DNA from: an uncultured Bacilli bacterium
GTDB taxonomy: Bacteria; Bacillota_I; Bacilli_A; RF39; UBA660
Direction of reading: 5' to 3'
Assembly (NCBI GenBank): GCA_934098745.1
Contig: CAKOPG010000002.1
Span: 1-64,000, forward strand
Length of the DNA: 64,000 bases
This document shows positions 44,879-53,325 of this stretch, piece by piece. The notes beneath the pieces were generated by a model. It was not told the origin of the DNA, did no database searches, and saw only the letters and a program-made list of their open reading frames with translations. Both the position numbers and the translations under genes were made by a program. Positions within the stretch are counted from its first letter, which is position 1; each line of letters starts with the position of its first letter.

Positions 44879-46249
44879 TTAATAATCACAATTACCAGGA
44901 GTTCTAGGATAAGGAATTACATCTCTTATATTATCTACACCTGTTAAATAAATAATAAGTCTTTCAAATCCCATACCGAATCCAGAATGAACGCAACCAC
45001 CAAATTTTCTTAAATTCAAGTACCAATCAAAGTCTTCTTCTTTCATGCCTAATTCTCTAATTCTACCTAAAAGCTTATCATAATTTTCTTCTCTTTGACT
45101 ACCACCCATAAGCTCACCAGCACCAGGAACTTCTAAATCGACAGCCGCTACAGTTTTTCCATCATCATTTTGTTTCATATAGAAAGCTTTAATATCTTTT
45201 GGCCAATTCTTAATAAATACAGGTCCATTAAAATATTCAGTAATATATTTTTCATGCTCCCTAGCTATATCCTCTCCATATTCCGGAGCAAATTCCCATT
45301 TAACTGGAGCTTTCTTCAAAATTGAAATAACCTCTTCATGATCTACTCTAGTAAAATGACTAGTTAGTAATTTATTAAGTTTATCAAGCAAACCTTTTTC
45401 CACAAAACTGTCGAAAAAAGTCATTTCTTCCTTGCAATTATCTAAAACATACCTAACAACATATTTAAGCATGTCCTCCATAATGTCCATATCGCCTTCC
45501 AAATCACAAAAAGCTACTTCTGGCTCAATCATCCAAAATTCAGAAGCATGTGTTTTTGTATTTGAATTTTCAGCTCTAAATGTTGGCCCAAATGTATAAA
45601 CCTTCTTATAAGACATAGCAAATGTTTCCGCCTGAAGTTGTCCACTTACCGTAAGAGCCGCCTTTTTATTAAAGAAATCCTTACTATAGTCAACTTCTCC
45701 ACTTTTCGCAACTCTATCTAAATCAAGAGTAGTTACTTGAAACATTTCTCCGGCACCCTCACAATCACTAGCAGTAATTATTGGTGCATGAAAATATACA
45801 TATCCATTATCTTGAAAATACTTATGAATTGCATAAGCTGCCACACTTCTAACTCTAAAAACAGCCCCATACAAATTAGTCCTTGTTCTAAGATATGCTT
45901 GCTCTCTTAAAAATTCTCTAGTATGCCTTTTTGGTTGAATCGGATAATCTTCAGGACAATCTCCACATAAAACATAGCTAATAAGTTTCATCTCAATATC
46001 TTGTCCACTGCCTTCAGATTTTATAATTTTACCGGTAACAGATATTGCACTTCCAATATGTAATTTTTGAATATCATCAAAATTATCTAAAGTATTATCA
46101 TAAACAATTTGCAAATTTTTAAAAAAAGTTCCATCATTAAAATCAATAAAACCAAATTCTTTTTGTTTACGATGATTTCTAATCCATCCATTAACAGTTA
46201 CTTCTTTTCCAATATAATCTTCTTTAAATAAATCTTTAACATCTATCAT
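44879..46249 (-). CDS. asnS: asparagine--tRNA ligase
   Basis: Class IIb synthetase, 456 residues. An N-terminal OB fold (VTVNGWIRNHRKQKEFGFIDFNDG) is followed by the class II core: motif 2 TFRAENSNTKTHASEFWMIEPE and motif 3 GFGMGFERLIIYLTG. The Ser/His pattern fits AsnRS rather than AspRS. No T-box leader is visible upstream; the gene follows an XRE regulator gene by about 45 bases. Confidence 0.96.
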   Translation of the reverse strand: MIDVKDLFKEDYIGKEVTVNGWIRNHRKQKEFGFIDFNDGTFFKNLQIVYDNTLDNFDDIQKLHIGSAISVTGKIIKSEGSGQDIEMKLISYVLCGDCPEDYPIQPKRHTREFLREQAYLRTRTNLYGAVFRVRSVAAYAIHKYFQDNGYVYFHAPIITASDCEGAGEMFQVTTLDLDRVAKSGEVDYSKDFFNKKAALTVSGQLQAETFAMSYKKVYTFGPTFRAENSNTKTHASEFWMIEPEVAFCDLEGDMDIMEDMLKYVVRYVLDNCKEEMTFFDSFVEKGLLDKLNKLLTSHFTRVDHEEVISILKKAPVKWEFAPEYGEDIAREHEKYITEYFNGPVFIKNWPKDIKAFYMKQNDDGKTVAAVDLEVPGAGELMGGSQREENYDKLLGRIRELGMKEEDFDWYLNLRKFGGCVHSGFGMGFERLIIYLTGVDNIRDVIPYPRTPGNCDY

Positions 46250-46294
46250 GATATTCCTTCTTTCTACAAGATATTATACCATAAAACTTAAATA

Positions 46295-46648
46295 TTATAT
46301 ATTATTTTTATAAACAGAGTTAAAAAATCTTTTTGGATCTTTTGCCACAATATTATAAAGTGTTGGTCTTCTTCTTAGTTCTCTTATAATATCGACATCA
46401 GTTGTTGCTAGCAAAACAGCTAAATTTTCATCATCTTCACAAACAGCACTTAATTCTCTTCCCAATAAATAATCCGCTGAAATATCAAAAACATCTAACA
46501 TCATTGATAATATTTCTAAACTCGGAACCCTTGTCCCATTTTCGTATCCAGAAATAGATACTTTAGTAACCCCTAAAAGTTTTCCTAATTCTCCTTGACT
46601 CATATTTTTTTCTTTTCTAAGTTCTTTAAGTCTATAACCTAAAATCAT
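46295..46648 (-). CDS. XRE-family transcriptional regulator
   Basis: The protein has 117 residues. The helix-turn-helix covers residues 5-60 (LKELRKEKNMSQGELGKLLGVTKVSISGYENGTRVPS) and the sequence continues DVFDISADYLLGRE, a typical small repressor layout. The C-terminal part (RELRRRPTLYNIVAKDPKRFF) has no known domain. It lies between ssb and asnS; the target is not known. Confidence 0.88.
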   Translation of the reverse strand: MILGYRLKELRKEKNMSQGELGKLLGVTKVSISGYENGTRVPSLEILSMMLDVFDISADYLLGRELSAVCEDDENLAVLLATTDVDIIRELRRRPTLYNIVAKDPKRFFNSVYKNNI

Positions 46649-46679
46649 AATTCCATATCCCTTCTACTACTATTAAAAA

Positions 46680-47123
46680 TTATTTTTTCTTTTTATCAGA
46701 ACTGCTCTTATTATCATTATCTTTATTTTCCTCTTTAACTTCATTAACTTGACAAACATCATCTAAGGCATCATCTTTTTCAATAGTCTTATTAACTCCT
46801 GTTTTAGCGGAAGCAATAAAATTAACTCTCTCTGCTACAATTTCCATTTTTTTGTATTTTGAGCCATCATCCCTTTCTATTATTCTAGACTGAATTCGAC
46901 CCTTAATTCCAATAGTATCCCCAGTTTTACAATATTCGGCCGTATTCTCCGCAATATTGGTCCAAAGAGTACAATCTAAGAAGTCTGCTTCATATTCACC
47001 TTGGGCATTTTTATATTGCCTAGGAACTGCCAAAGTAATAATACTAATTTTTTTACCAGTTTCAGTTAATTGAAGTTCTGGATATTTGACAAGACGTCCT
47101 ACTACAATAACCGTATTAACCAT
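46680..47123 (-). CDS. ssb: single-stranded DNA-binding protein without the acidic C-terminal tip
   Basis: The protein has 147 residues. The OB fold is standard: NTVIVVGRLVKYPELQLTETGKKI, FLDCTLWTNIAENTAEYCKTGD, KKMEIVAERVNF. The tail from about 110 is Lys/Asp-rich and ends SSSDKKKK, lacking the DDDLPF-type tip that recruits repair and replication partners. This fits an accessory SSB (as SsbB of Bacillus lacks it) rather than the essential one usually found between rpsF and rpsR. Confidence 0.9.
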   Translation of the reverse strand: MVNTVIVVGRLVKYPELQLTETGKKISIITLAVPRQYKNAQGEYEADFLDCTLWTNIAENTAEYCKTGDTIGIKGRIQSRIIERDDGSKYKKMEIVAERVNFIASAKTGVNKTIEKDDALDDVCQVNEVKEENKDNDNKSSSDKKKK

Positions 47124-47308
47124 TCATTTTCCTCCTTTCATGACAAATATATCAAACCGCCTTTAGTTAAGCAAACTTAAAAAATCAAAAATATTAATAA
47201 TAAAAATACAGAATTAAAAATACTATTCATTTCTTTTATAAAAAATTATCAGAAATTTAAAAAATAAATACTTAAGAATGTCAAAATAGAAAAAAATATA
47301 AATAATAA

Positions 47309-47340
47309 AAAAAGCCAATCATAAAATTGACTTTTTCTAA
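47309..47340 (-). terminator. terminator of the amidase gene
   Basis: The minus strand reads AAAAAGTCAAT, a short loop, ATTGGCTTTTTTT (one G-T or mismatch). The rest of 47124-47360 is AT-rich with no gene. Confidence 0.75.
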
Positions 47341-47360
47341 ATTTAACACAAATTTTACAT

Positions 47361-48614
47361 TTAAGTATTACTTTTTTTGTATAAAGGTTCAATTGCTTTA
47401 GCTATTGAAGAAGTATAACTATCCATATTGTTAATTAGATTATTAACATTATCATGATTAGAAATATAACCAAGTTCAAGTAAATAAGCTTCGGTTCCCA
47501 CATTACTTAAAACATAAGGATTAGCAATTATTTTAGCATTACGATTATCTACATAAGCTCCTGTAACAATACCACCAGGTTCCCTAATGATATAATAATA
47601 ATTAGATTTTGTACTAATATCATAAGGTTTCAATTCTTTTTCCTCATACTCATTTAAAGAATTTTCAATATCTTTTTCTGTAAATGTACGTGTATATATC
47701 CCCTCATACATCTTATTTATTTTATTTGTAGAATATCCTAATCCAGTTCCACTTGTAATATTTTCTGCCAAAGATCTAGCTAAATCATAATTAATATCCG
47801 CCGCTGTATATACTTCAAGCCCATTTACTGAACTAGAAGTACTACTATTGATATGTAAAGAAAATAAATATTTAGCTTTTACTTCATATGGAATAACTGC
47901 TCTACCATGGGTACCATATTCTTTTAACTTATCATTTTTAGTAAGTTGATCTTTTTCTCTAGTCAACTTAACTTTAAATCCTATTTTTTCAAGTTTTTCC
48001 TTAACTCCAAGAGCTAAATCCATAGTAAAATCAGTCTCTTTATAATTGCCACTTGAAGCCCCACCATCCATACCACCATGACCGGGATCGATTACCACAT
48101 CATATATATTATCATCTTTATTCTCACTAACATGCATCATCATTGTCGGATAACTTTCCTCAGAATTAATAACAATCATATTATTAAAGTTACTAAATGT
48201 ATAATATTTTGTCTCTTTATAATCAGTTGTATTCTTTAATGCATAGTATTTGTATTCATCAACCCCAGAAGAATTTGTCTTCTTACTTCTCAAAAACAAG
48301 AAATAATCTCCTCGAGGAATATCATCTAAATACATTCCCTCATTAACTTTGTCAGATAAATTAAAACCACTTCCAATATCATTAATATCATAAACTTTAA
48401 AACCACCATTATAAAGCACTAACTGTAAATTATCATCATCTACAGTATTACCATGTAAATTTAAGTGATTACCATAAATATATAACTCATCGATATTAAT
48501 TACATCTTCTTGTATATCTAACTTAGGTATTTTTACTTCTTTTTTATTTGTATAAAGCAAATATCCTCCAAAACCTAGCATTAAAATTAACAGTACCAAT
48601 AAAAATTTTTTCAT
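47361..48614 (-). CDS. N-acetylmuramoyl-L-alanine amidase (Amidase_3)
   Basis: Cuts the bond between muramic acid and the stem peptide. The protein has 417 residues. An N-terminal membrane anchor (MKKFLLVLLILMLGFGGYLLY) is followed by about 150 residues of unassigned sequence. The zinc amidase starts near VVIDPGHGGMDGGASSGNYKETD, with zinc ligands His and Glu, His in FSLHINSS and the catalytic Glu in EAYLLELGYISN. An inserted Tyr-rich segment (EGIYTRTFTEKDIENSLNEY) sits within the domain. The ATG at 48614 lies after GGAGGTGAAA; a TTG at 48626 overlaps the site. It may act in sporulation or daughter-cell separation. Confidence 0.92.
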   Translation of the reverse strand: MKKFLLVLLILMLGFGGYLLYTNKKEVKIPKLDIQEDVINIDELYIYGNHLNLHGNTVDDDNLQLVLYNGGFKVYDINDIGSGFNLSDKVNEGMYLDDIPRGDYFLFLRSKKTNSSGVDEYKYYALKNTTDYKETKYYTFSNFNNMIVINSEESYPTMMMHVSENKDDNIYDVVIDPGHGGMDGGASSGNYKETDFTMDLALGVKEKLEKIGFKVKLTREKDQLTKNDKLKEYGTHGRAVIPYEVKAKYLFSLHINSSTSSSVNGLEVYTAADINYDLARSLAENITSGTGLGYSTNKINKMYEGIYTRTFTEKDIENSLNEYEEKELKPYDISTKSNYYYIIREPGGIVTGAYVDNRNAKIIANPYVLSNVGTEAYLLELGYISNHDNVNNLINNMDSYTSSIAKAIEPLYKKSNT

Positions 48615-48641
48615 TTTCACCTCCAAAAATATTTATAGTAA

Positions 48642-49946
48642 CTAACTAATATTATCAGCTAATAATCTATTTAATTCAACAGCATATTCCATCGGTAATT
48701 CCTCTCTAAAAGCATTGATGAATCCTAAAATAATTAACTCTTTTGCTGCATCTTCATTAATACCTCTACTCATCAGATAAAATAATTTATCCTCTTCTAT
48801 TTTAGAAACCGTGGCCTCGTGTTCTAAATATGAACTTTTATTTAAAACAGCATTTGTAGGAACAGTATCACTTTTCGATAATTCATCTAAAATAATTGTA
48901 TCACATTTAACATTGCTAACTGAATGTTCTGCTTTCTTAGTAATCTTAACAGTTCCTCTATAGGTAGCATTACCTCCATTTGAAGCAATAGACTTAGATA
49001 CAATATTACTTTTCGTGTACGGTGCCAAGTGAATCATTTTCGCTCCAGTATCTTGTATTTGTCCAGCTCCTGCTGCTGCCACCGTAATACAATTTCCCCT
49101 AGCATATGGTCCATTCAAAATACAACAAGGATACTTCATATTTGTTTTAGCTCCAATATTTCCATCTATCCATTCCATCAATCCGTAATCTGAAACAATA
49201 GCTCTTTTAGTAACTAAATTATAGACATCAGGTGACCAATTTTGAATAGTCGTATATCTACACTTAGAGTTTTTTCCTACATAGATTTCCACTACTGCCG
49301 CATGAAGTGCATCTTCAGTATATGTCGGAGCAGTACATCCCTCTATATAATGAAGTTCACTATCGTCATCGACAATAATTAATGTTCTTTCAAATTGTCC
49401 CATATTTTTACTATTAATTCTAAAATAACTTTGTAGTGGTCTATCTAATTTAGTATTCTTAGGAATATAAATAAACGTTCCACCACTCCATACCGCTCCA
49501 TTTAAAGCTATATATTTATTTTCATCATATTTAACCAAATGATTAAAATACTTTTTAAATAATTCTGGATACTTTTTTAAAGCACTATCCGTATCCATAA
49601 AAATAACATTTTTTCTTTCAAGTTCACTAATCATATTGTGATAAATTACTTCACTATCATATTGTGCACCAATTCCATCTAAATATTTATTTTCTGCATC
49701 AATTACTCCCAAATCCTTAAATTCATTTCTTATAGCACAATTAATTTTCTCCCAATCATTAGTAAGCTCATTTTCTCTTTTTTTATAATATGTAATTGAA
49801 TCAAAATCAACCAAAATATCTGGCCCCCATTTAGGATTCTCTGCTTTATCAAAAAATTCAAATGCTTTAAGTCTAAATTCAGTCATCCATTCTGGTTCAT
49901 TTTTAATTTTAGATATTTCTTTAACTATTTCCTTTGTTAATTTCAT
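48642..49946 (-). CDS. sufB: Fe-S cluster assembly scaffold SufB
   Basis: Scaffold subunit of the SUF system, 434 residues (a little short of the usual ~465). Hallmarks present: WMTEFRLKAFEFF, GVWSGG-like GAVWSGGTFIYIP, EGCTAPTY, TTIQNWSPDVYNLVTKR, MIHLAPYTKSNIVSKSIA and the C-terminal FINAFREELPMEY. The Cys of EGCTAP is conserved. No sufC, sufD, sufS or sufU lies next to it in the window, which is unusual for Firmicutes. Confidence 0.93.
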   Translation of the reverse strand: MKLTKEIVKEISKIKNEPEWMTEFRLKAFEFFDKAENPKWGPDILVDFDSITYYKKRENELTNDWEKINCAIRNEFKDLGVIDAENKYLDGIGAQYDSEVIYHNMISELERKNVIFMDTDSALKKYPELFKKYFNHLVKYDENKYIALNGAVWSGGTFIYIPKNTKLDRPLQSYFRINSKNMGQFERTLIIVDDDSELHYIEGCTAPTYTEDALHAAVVEIYVGKNSKCRYTTIQNWSPDVYNLVTKRAIVSDYGLMEWIDGNIGAKTNMKYPCCILNGPYARGNCITVAAAGAGQIQDTGAKMIHLAPYTKSNIVSKSIASNGGNATYRGTVKITKKAEHSVSNVKCDTIILDELSKSDTVPTNAVLNKSSYLEHEATVSKIEEDKLFYLMSRGINEDAAKELIILGFINAFREELPMEYAVELNRLLADNIS

Positions 49947-50052
49947 AATTCACCTCGAGTAATCCACCCTAATTATATCAAATTTTACAATATAAGTATA
50001 TATTTATTCCTTTATTTACAAGACTTTACAAAAAACATTAAAAAAAATATTA

Positions 50053-50090
50053 TAAAAAAAGATCTATATAAACATTTTATAAGATCTACA
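50053..50090 (-). terminator. terminator of the translation operon, overlapping the truB stop
   Basis: On the minus strand AGATCTTATA, an AT loop, TATAGATCT and a seven-T run; the left arm lies in the last codons of truB. Confidence 0.75.
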
Positions 50091-50924
50091 TTTATTTTCC
50101 TCATTTTTATATAATGCTAACAAATTATTCTCATCATCATATATAAAAGCCATTTCATTTTCAAAAAATTTATCTAATATAACCCCATTTCTTACCTTAA
50201 AAGCCACTTTCTTATCAACTTTAACTTTGGGTATATTAGGACATGCTTCATTAATAGGAATAATTTTATAATTGTTATTTTTAATATCATTAATTGAATA
50301 AGAATTTTTAATATTAAAATTGCCTTGTCTTATTCTAGTTAAGCCCTTCATTGTGGCACTACATCCTAAAGCCTCACCAATATCTCTAATTAAGCTCCTT
50401 ATATAAGTTCCTTTACTTACATGGCATTTAATTTTGAAATAACAAAAACCATTTTTGTATTCTATATCATCCATTACTTTAATCTCAAAAATATTGACAT
50501 TTCGCTTAGGAAGTTGAACAGCAATATTATTTCTAGCATATTCATATAATTTTTTTCCATTAATTTTAACAGCCGAATATTTAGGTACTTCTTGTAAATA
50601 TTCTCCTTTAAAAGAATTAACTACTTGAATAATTTTATTTTTATCTATATCAACAGTCTCTGTTGATATAATATTTCCTTCAGTATCAAGCGTGTCCGTT
50701 TCCATTCCTAATATTATTGAAGCAATATATTCTTTATCATGGTTGGTTAACAATTCACACAGTTTCAAAGCTTTTCCAATACAAAGAACCAGTACTCCTT
50801 CAGCTATCGGATCCAAAGTACCTGTATGTCCTATCTTTTTAGTATGTAATTCTTTTCCGACAATATTTACAACGTCTCTACTGGTATATCCTTTTTCTTT
50901 ATTAATTACTAATATTCCATCCAT
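50064..50924 (-). CDS. truB: tRNA pseudouridine(55) synthase
   Basis: Makes pseudouridine 55 in the T-loop of tRNAs. The protein has 286 residues. It begins MDGILVINKEKGYTSRDVV and has the catalytic Asp motif HTGTLDPIAEGVLVL. KGTYIRSLIRDIGEALG follows. It is the last gene of the rimP-to-truB operon, 1 base after nrnA; ribF, which often follows, is absent. Confidence 0.96.
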   Translation of the reverse strand: MDGILVINKEKGYTSRDVVNIVGKELHTKKIGHTGTLDPIAEGVLVLCIGKALKLCELLTNHDKEYIASIILGMETDTLDTEGNIISTETVDIDKNKIIQVVNSFKGEYLQEVPKYSAVKINGKKLYEYARNNIAVQLPKRNVNIFEIKVMDDIEYKNGFCYFKIKCHVSKGTYIRSLIRDIGEALGCSATMKGLTRIRQGNFNIKNSYSINDIKNNNYKIIPINEACPNIPKVKVDKKVAFKVRNGVILDKFFENEMAFIYDDENNLLALYKNEENKCRSYKMFI

Positions 50925-50925
50925 T

Positions 50926-51864
50926 TTAAAGAACCTTTTCTACTTCTTTAATAAGTACTTTTTTTACATTTTCAAGATTATCGTTTATTTTACAACCAGA
51001 AGCCATCGTGTGACCACCGCCACCAAATTTAGTAGCAATCATACTAACATCGACTTTACTATTTGATCTAAGAGACACTTTATATCCATTATCTTCTCTT
51101 ACAAATATTGAAACTTCTACTCCTGAAATTTCTCTGCCAATATCGACAAGTCCTTCATGGTCTCCTAATTTAGCAGAAACACTTTCCATATCCTCTTTAG
51201 TAATGTAAGCAAATGCAATTTTACCATCTGCAAAAAATTCTAACCTATTAACAACTATTTTCATAAGTTCATATTGTGCTTTATTTTTAGTAGCTAAAAC
51301 ATTCTTATATAGCCAGTAAATATCAACACCATAATCATACATATCTGCTGCCATTAAAAATGTTTTTTTATTAACCGTATCATTTCTAAAGCCATTCGTA
51401 TCCGTTAAAAGCCCTGTCATTAAAGAAATTCCTACATTCATAGTTAACTCAACATTTAGATTTTTAAATAAATAATATATTACTTGACAACAAGCAGGTT
51501 CTAATCCCCAAACATAATTTATCGTGCCAAACAAAGTATTACTTTTATGATGATCAATATTTAGAGTATTAGTACACCTGTCAAATTCATTATTCATTTG
51601 TCCAATTCTTTCTTTTGTCGCACAATCTAAAACAATCCCTAAATCATATGATTTATCACTTTTATCAACAACTTTGTTGATATCTGCAATATAATTAAAT
51701 AATTCTGGTACTTCCGGTATAACTATATCAACAGTTTTGTTGATACTAGTTAAGTAATGGAAAAAAGCCATAACAGAACCTATGGCATCTCCATCAGGAG
51801 ACTCATGCGTTAAAAGAACAATTGAATTACTTTTATCAATAAGTTCTTTAATCTTCTTTTCCAT
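50926..51864 (-). CDS. nrnA: bifunctional oligoribonuclease/PAP phosphatase NrnA
   Basis: DHH-DHHA1 phosphoesterase, 312 residues. It degrades 2- to 5-nucleotide RNAs and often 3'-phosphoadenosine 5'-phosphate. Motifs: THESPDGDAIGSV, GIVLDCA, NIDHHKSN, and the DHHA1 glycine loop TKFGGGGHTMASGCKI. It overlaps rbfA by 17 bases and sits before truB, a common place in compact Firmicutes genomes. Confidence 0.95.
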   Translation of the reverse strand: MEKKIKELIDKSNSIVLLTHESPDGDAIGSVMAFFHYLTSINKTVDIVIPEVPELFNYIADINKVVDKSDKSYDLGIVLDCATKERIGQMNNEFDRCTNTLNIDHHKSNTLFGTINYVWGLEPACCQVIYYLFKNLNVELTMNVGISLMTGLLTDTNGFRNDTVNKKTFLMAADMYDYGVDIYWLYKNVLATKNKAQYELMKIVVNRLEFFADGKIAFAYITKEDMESVSAKLGDHEGLVDIGREISGVEVSIFVREDNGYKVSLRSNSKVDVSMIATKFGGGGHTMASGCKINDNLENVKKVLIKEVEKVL

Positions 51865-52192
51865 TCTTTATCTCCTCTATAATATTATCAATTTTTTCTC
51901 CATATTCGAAAGATTCATCATATACAAAATGAATTTCTGGCATTTTCCTAATTTGAATCTTATTACACAAAGCACTGCGTATAAAACCGCTAGCTTTATT
52001 TAAAGATTCTGTTATCTTTTTTTTGTCCTCCTCTAAAGAAGTAAAATAAACTTTGGCGAAAGATAAATCATTTGTAATTCTTACATCAGTAATAGTTACA
52101 AACTTAACATCTTTATCTTTAACTTCATCATGCAATATTTCACTTATTTTTTCCACAAAAGTATTATTTAATCTATCCATCTTGACACTCAT
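51848..52192 (-). CDS. rbfA: 30S ribosome-binding factor RbfA
   Basis: KH-like protein needed for 16S rRNA maturation. The protein has 114 residues: RLNNTFVEKISEILHDEVKD, FVTITDVRITNDLSFAKVYFTSLEED and LCNKIQIRKMPEIHFVYDESFEYGEKI, all typical. It follows the three unknown paralogues and overlaps nrnA. Confidence 0.95.
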   Translation of the reverse strand: MSVKMDRLNNTFVEKISEILHDEVKDKDVKFVTITDVRITNDLSFAKVYFTSLEEDKKKITESLNKASGFIRSALCNKIQIRKMPEIHFVYDESFEYGEKIDNIIEEIKNGKED

Positions 52193-52206
52193 AAATCTAC
52201 CTCCAT

Positions 52207-52749
52207 TTATCTAGTTTTAATGTGACTAGTATCATTGTGCATCCTAGCTTCTTCATAACCAATTAAAAAGTAATCATCTAATTTTCCTCTTTCATCATCA
52301 GATAAAAGTTCCAAAATTCCTCCATTATTATAAAAGTCTCTACCTTGCTGTTTTAAGTCTTCTTCTTGCACAACATAATATGCCTGAACGAAGCTTTCGG
52401 TTAATTTCTCCCTTTTTTCTTTAGGTAAATCTTCTAACTTTCCTCCTTTGTAATAAAAATCTTTAGCATGCTTAAATTCGGTTTCTTTAATTATTTCAGA
52501 ACGTTTTCCAAAATTAAAACCCCTTATAAAATTCTGATTATTTTTAAGTTCATCTGGAGTATTTTCTAAAGATTTACCACAACTAGCCCAAAGAATACCA
52601 TATTCGTATATATTTTTATCAAAAGAAGTTAATGCTGGCTTTTGCTCATTCTTATTGGCACTAACAATTTTTTCAAGCGTTTGATTTCTTAGTACTGTTG
52701 TTTTTCTTCTAGAACTTATTTTACTATTATAATAATTTTCGTTAATCAT
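52207..52749 (-). CDS. unknown three-repeat protein, paralogue A
   Basis: I do not recognise the family. The protein has 180 residues: a basic N-terminus (residues 1-40), then three degenerate copies of a ~34-residue repeat at about 50-83, 95-128 and 136-169. The pattern is DFYxxGGxLExLxxxxxxKLxxxFxxxY, with an acidic C-terminal copy. There is no signal peptide, membrane segment or Cys pattern. It is related along its length to the two genes upstream. AGGAGGATTAAA precedes the ATG. It is inserted between infB and rbfA where most Firmicutes carry ylxP. Confidence 0.8.
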   Translation of the reverse strand: MINENYYNSKISSRRKTTVLRNQTLEKIVSANKNEQKPALTSFDKNIYEYGILWASCGKSLENTPDELKNNQNFIRGFNFGKRSEIIKETEFKHAKDFYYKGGKLEDLPKEKREKLTESFVQAYYVVQEEDLKQQGRDFYNNGGILELLSDDERGKLDDYFLIGYEEARMHNDTSHIKTR

Positions 52750-52760
52750 TTTAATCCTCC

Positions 52761-53222
52761 TTATCTTAGTTTATCTTTGTTTTCCATATTTTTATCATGC
52801 GTTTTAGCCTCTTCATAACCAATCAAAAAGTAATCATCTAATTTTTCTTTTTCATCATCAGATAAAAGTTCTAAAATTCCTCCATTATTATAAAAATCTC
52901 TCCCTTGTTGTTTTAAATCATTTAAACGTATTTCATTATATGCTTGAACATAATTATCAGATAACTTTTTATATTCTTCTTTAGAGATATTTTCTAGTCG
53001 TCCACCATTACTATAAAAATCATATGCTCTTTTATATTCTTTCTCTTTTATCATTTGTAATCTTTTTGCAAAATTAAATCCATTAATAAAGTTGAGATTA
53101 TTTCTAACATCATCCGGAGCATCTTCTAAAGTTTTGCCACTTTCAGCCCAAAAGATGCCAAATTCTCTAATTTCTGGTTCCTTTTTCATATCAAAGAGTT
53201 CCTTTTTGTTTTTATCAGCCAA
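52761..53222 (-). CDS. unknown three-repeat protein, paralogue B (probably truncated start)
   Basis: A 153-residue open frame starting at a TTG (MADKNKKELFD). Its repeats match those of A and C; the last ~35 residues are nearly identical to C. The N-terminus is shorter than in A and C. The reading frame continues upstream in frame across a TAA at 53241-53243 into a further short ORF that starts with ATG at 53309. The TTG lies 13 bases after AAAGGAG, a poor distance, so expression may depend on re-initiation or may be weak. See the separate pseudogene entry. Confidence 0.65.
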   Translation of the reverse strand: MADKNKKELFDMKKEPEIREFGIFWAESGKTLEDAPDDVRNNLNFINGFNFAKRLQMIKEKEYKRAYDFYSNGGRLENISKEEYKKLSDNYVQAYNEIRLNDLKQQGRDFYNNGGILELLSDDEKEKLDDYFLIGYEEAKTHDKNMENKDKLR

Positions 53223-53240
53223 AATACGACCTGCACTCCT

Positions 53241-53309
53241 TTAAAAGGCATTTCTAACTTTAACTTCTGGATAAGCTCTTTTTACATAAGCATTAGTATT
53301 ATTATTCAT
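53241..53309 (-). pseudogene. detached 5' end of paralogue B, ended by an in-frame TAA
   Basis: ATG at 53309 (preceded by AGGTG at 53320-53324) opens 22 codons encoding MNNNTNAYVKRAYPEVKVRNAF and then TAA. The codons after the stop (RSAGRILADKNKK) are in the same frame and align with the N-terminal region of paralogues A (RNQTLEKIVSANKN) and C (KTRMDQILKSTKSS). The simplest reading is a nonsense mutation near codon 23 of a once longer gene. A sequencing or assembly error is possible. Confidence 0.6.
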
Positions 53310-53325
53310 ATATATATATCACCTA

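Noticed and set aside
44750..46300. T-box or other riboswitch before asnS or argS
   Set aside because: The upstream regions are only tens of bases and lack a specifier hairpin or the T-box core.
53241..53309. Readthrough (recoded) TAA in paralogue B
   Set aside because: TAA recoding is not known in bacteria and all other genes use TAA as a stop; a nonsense mutation is simpler.
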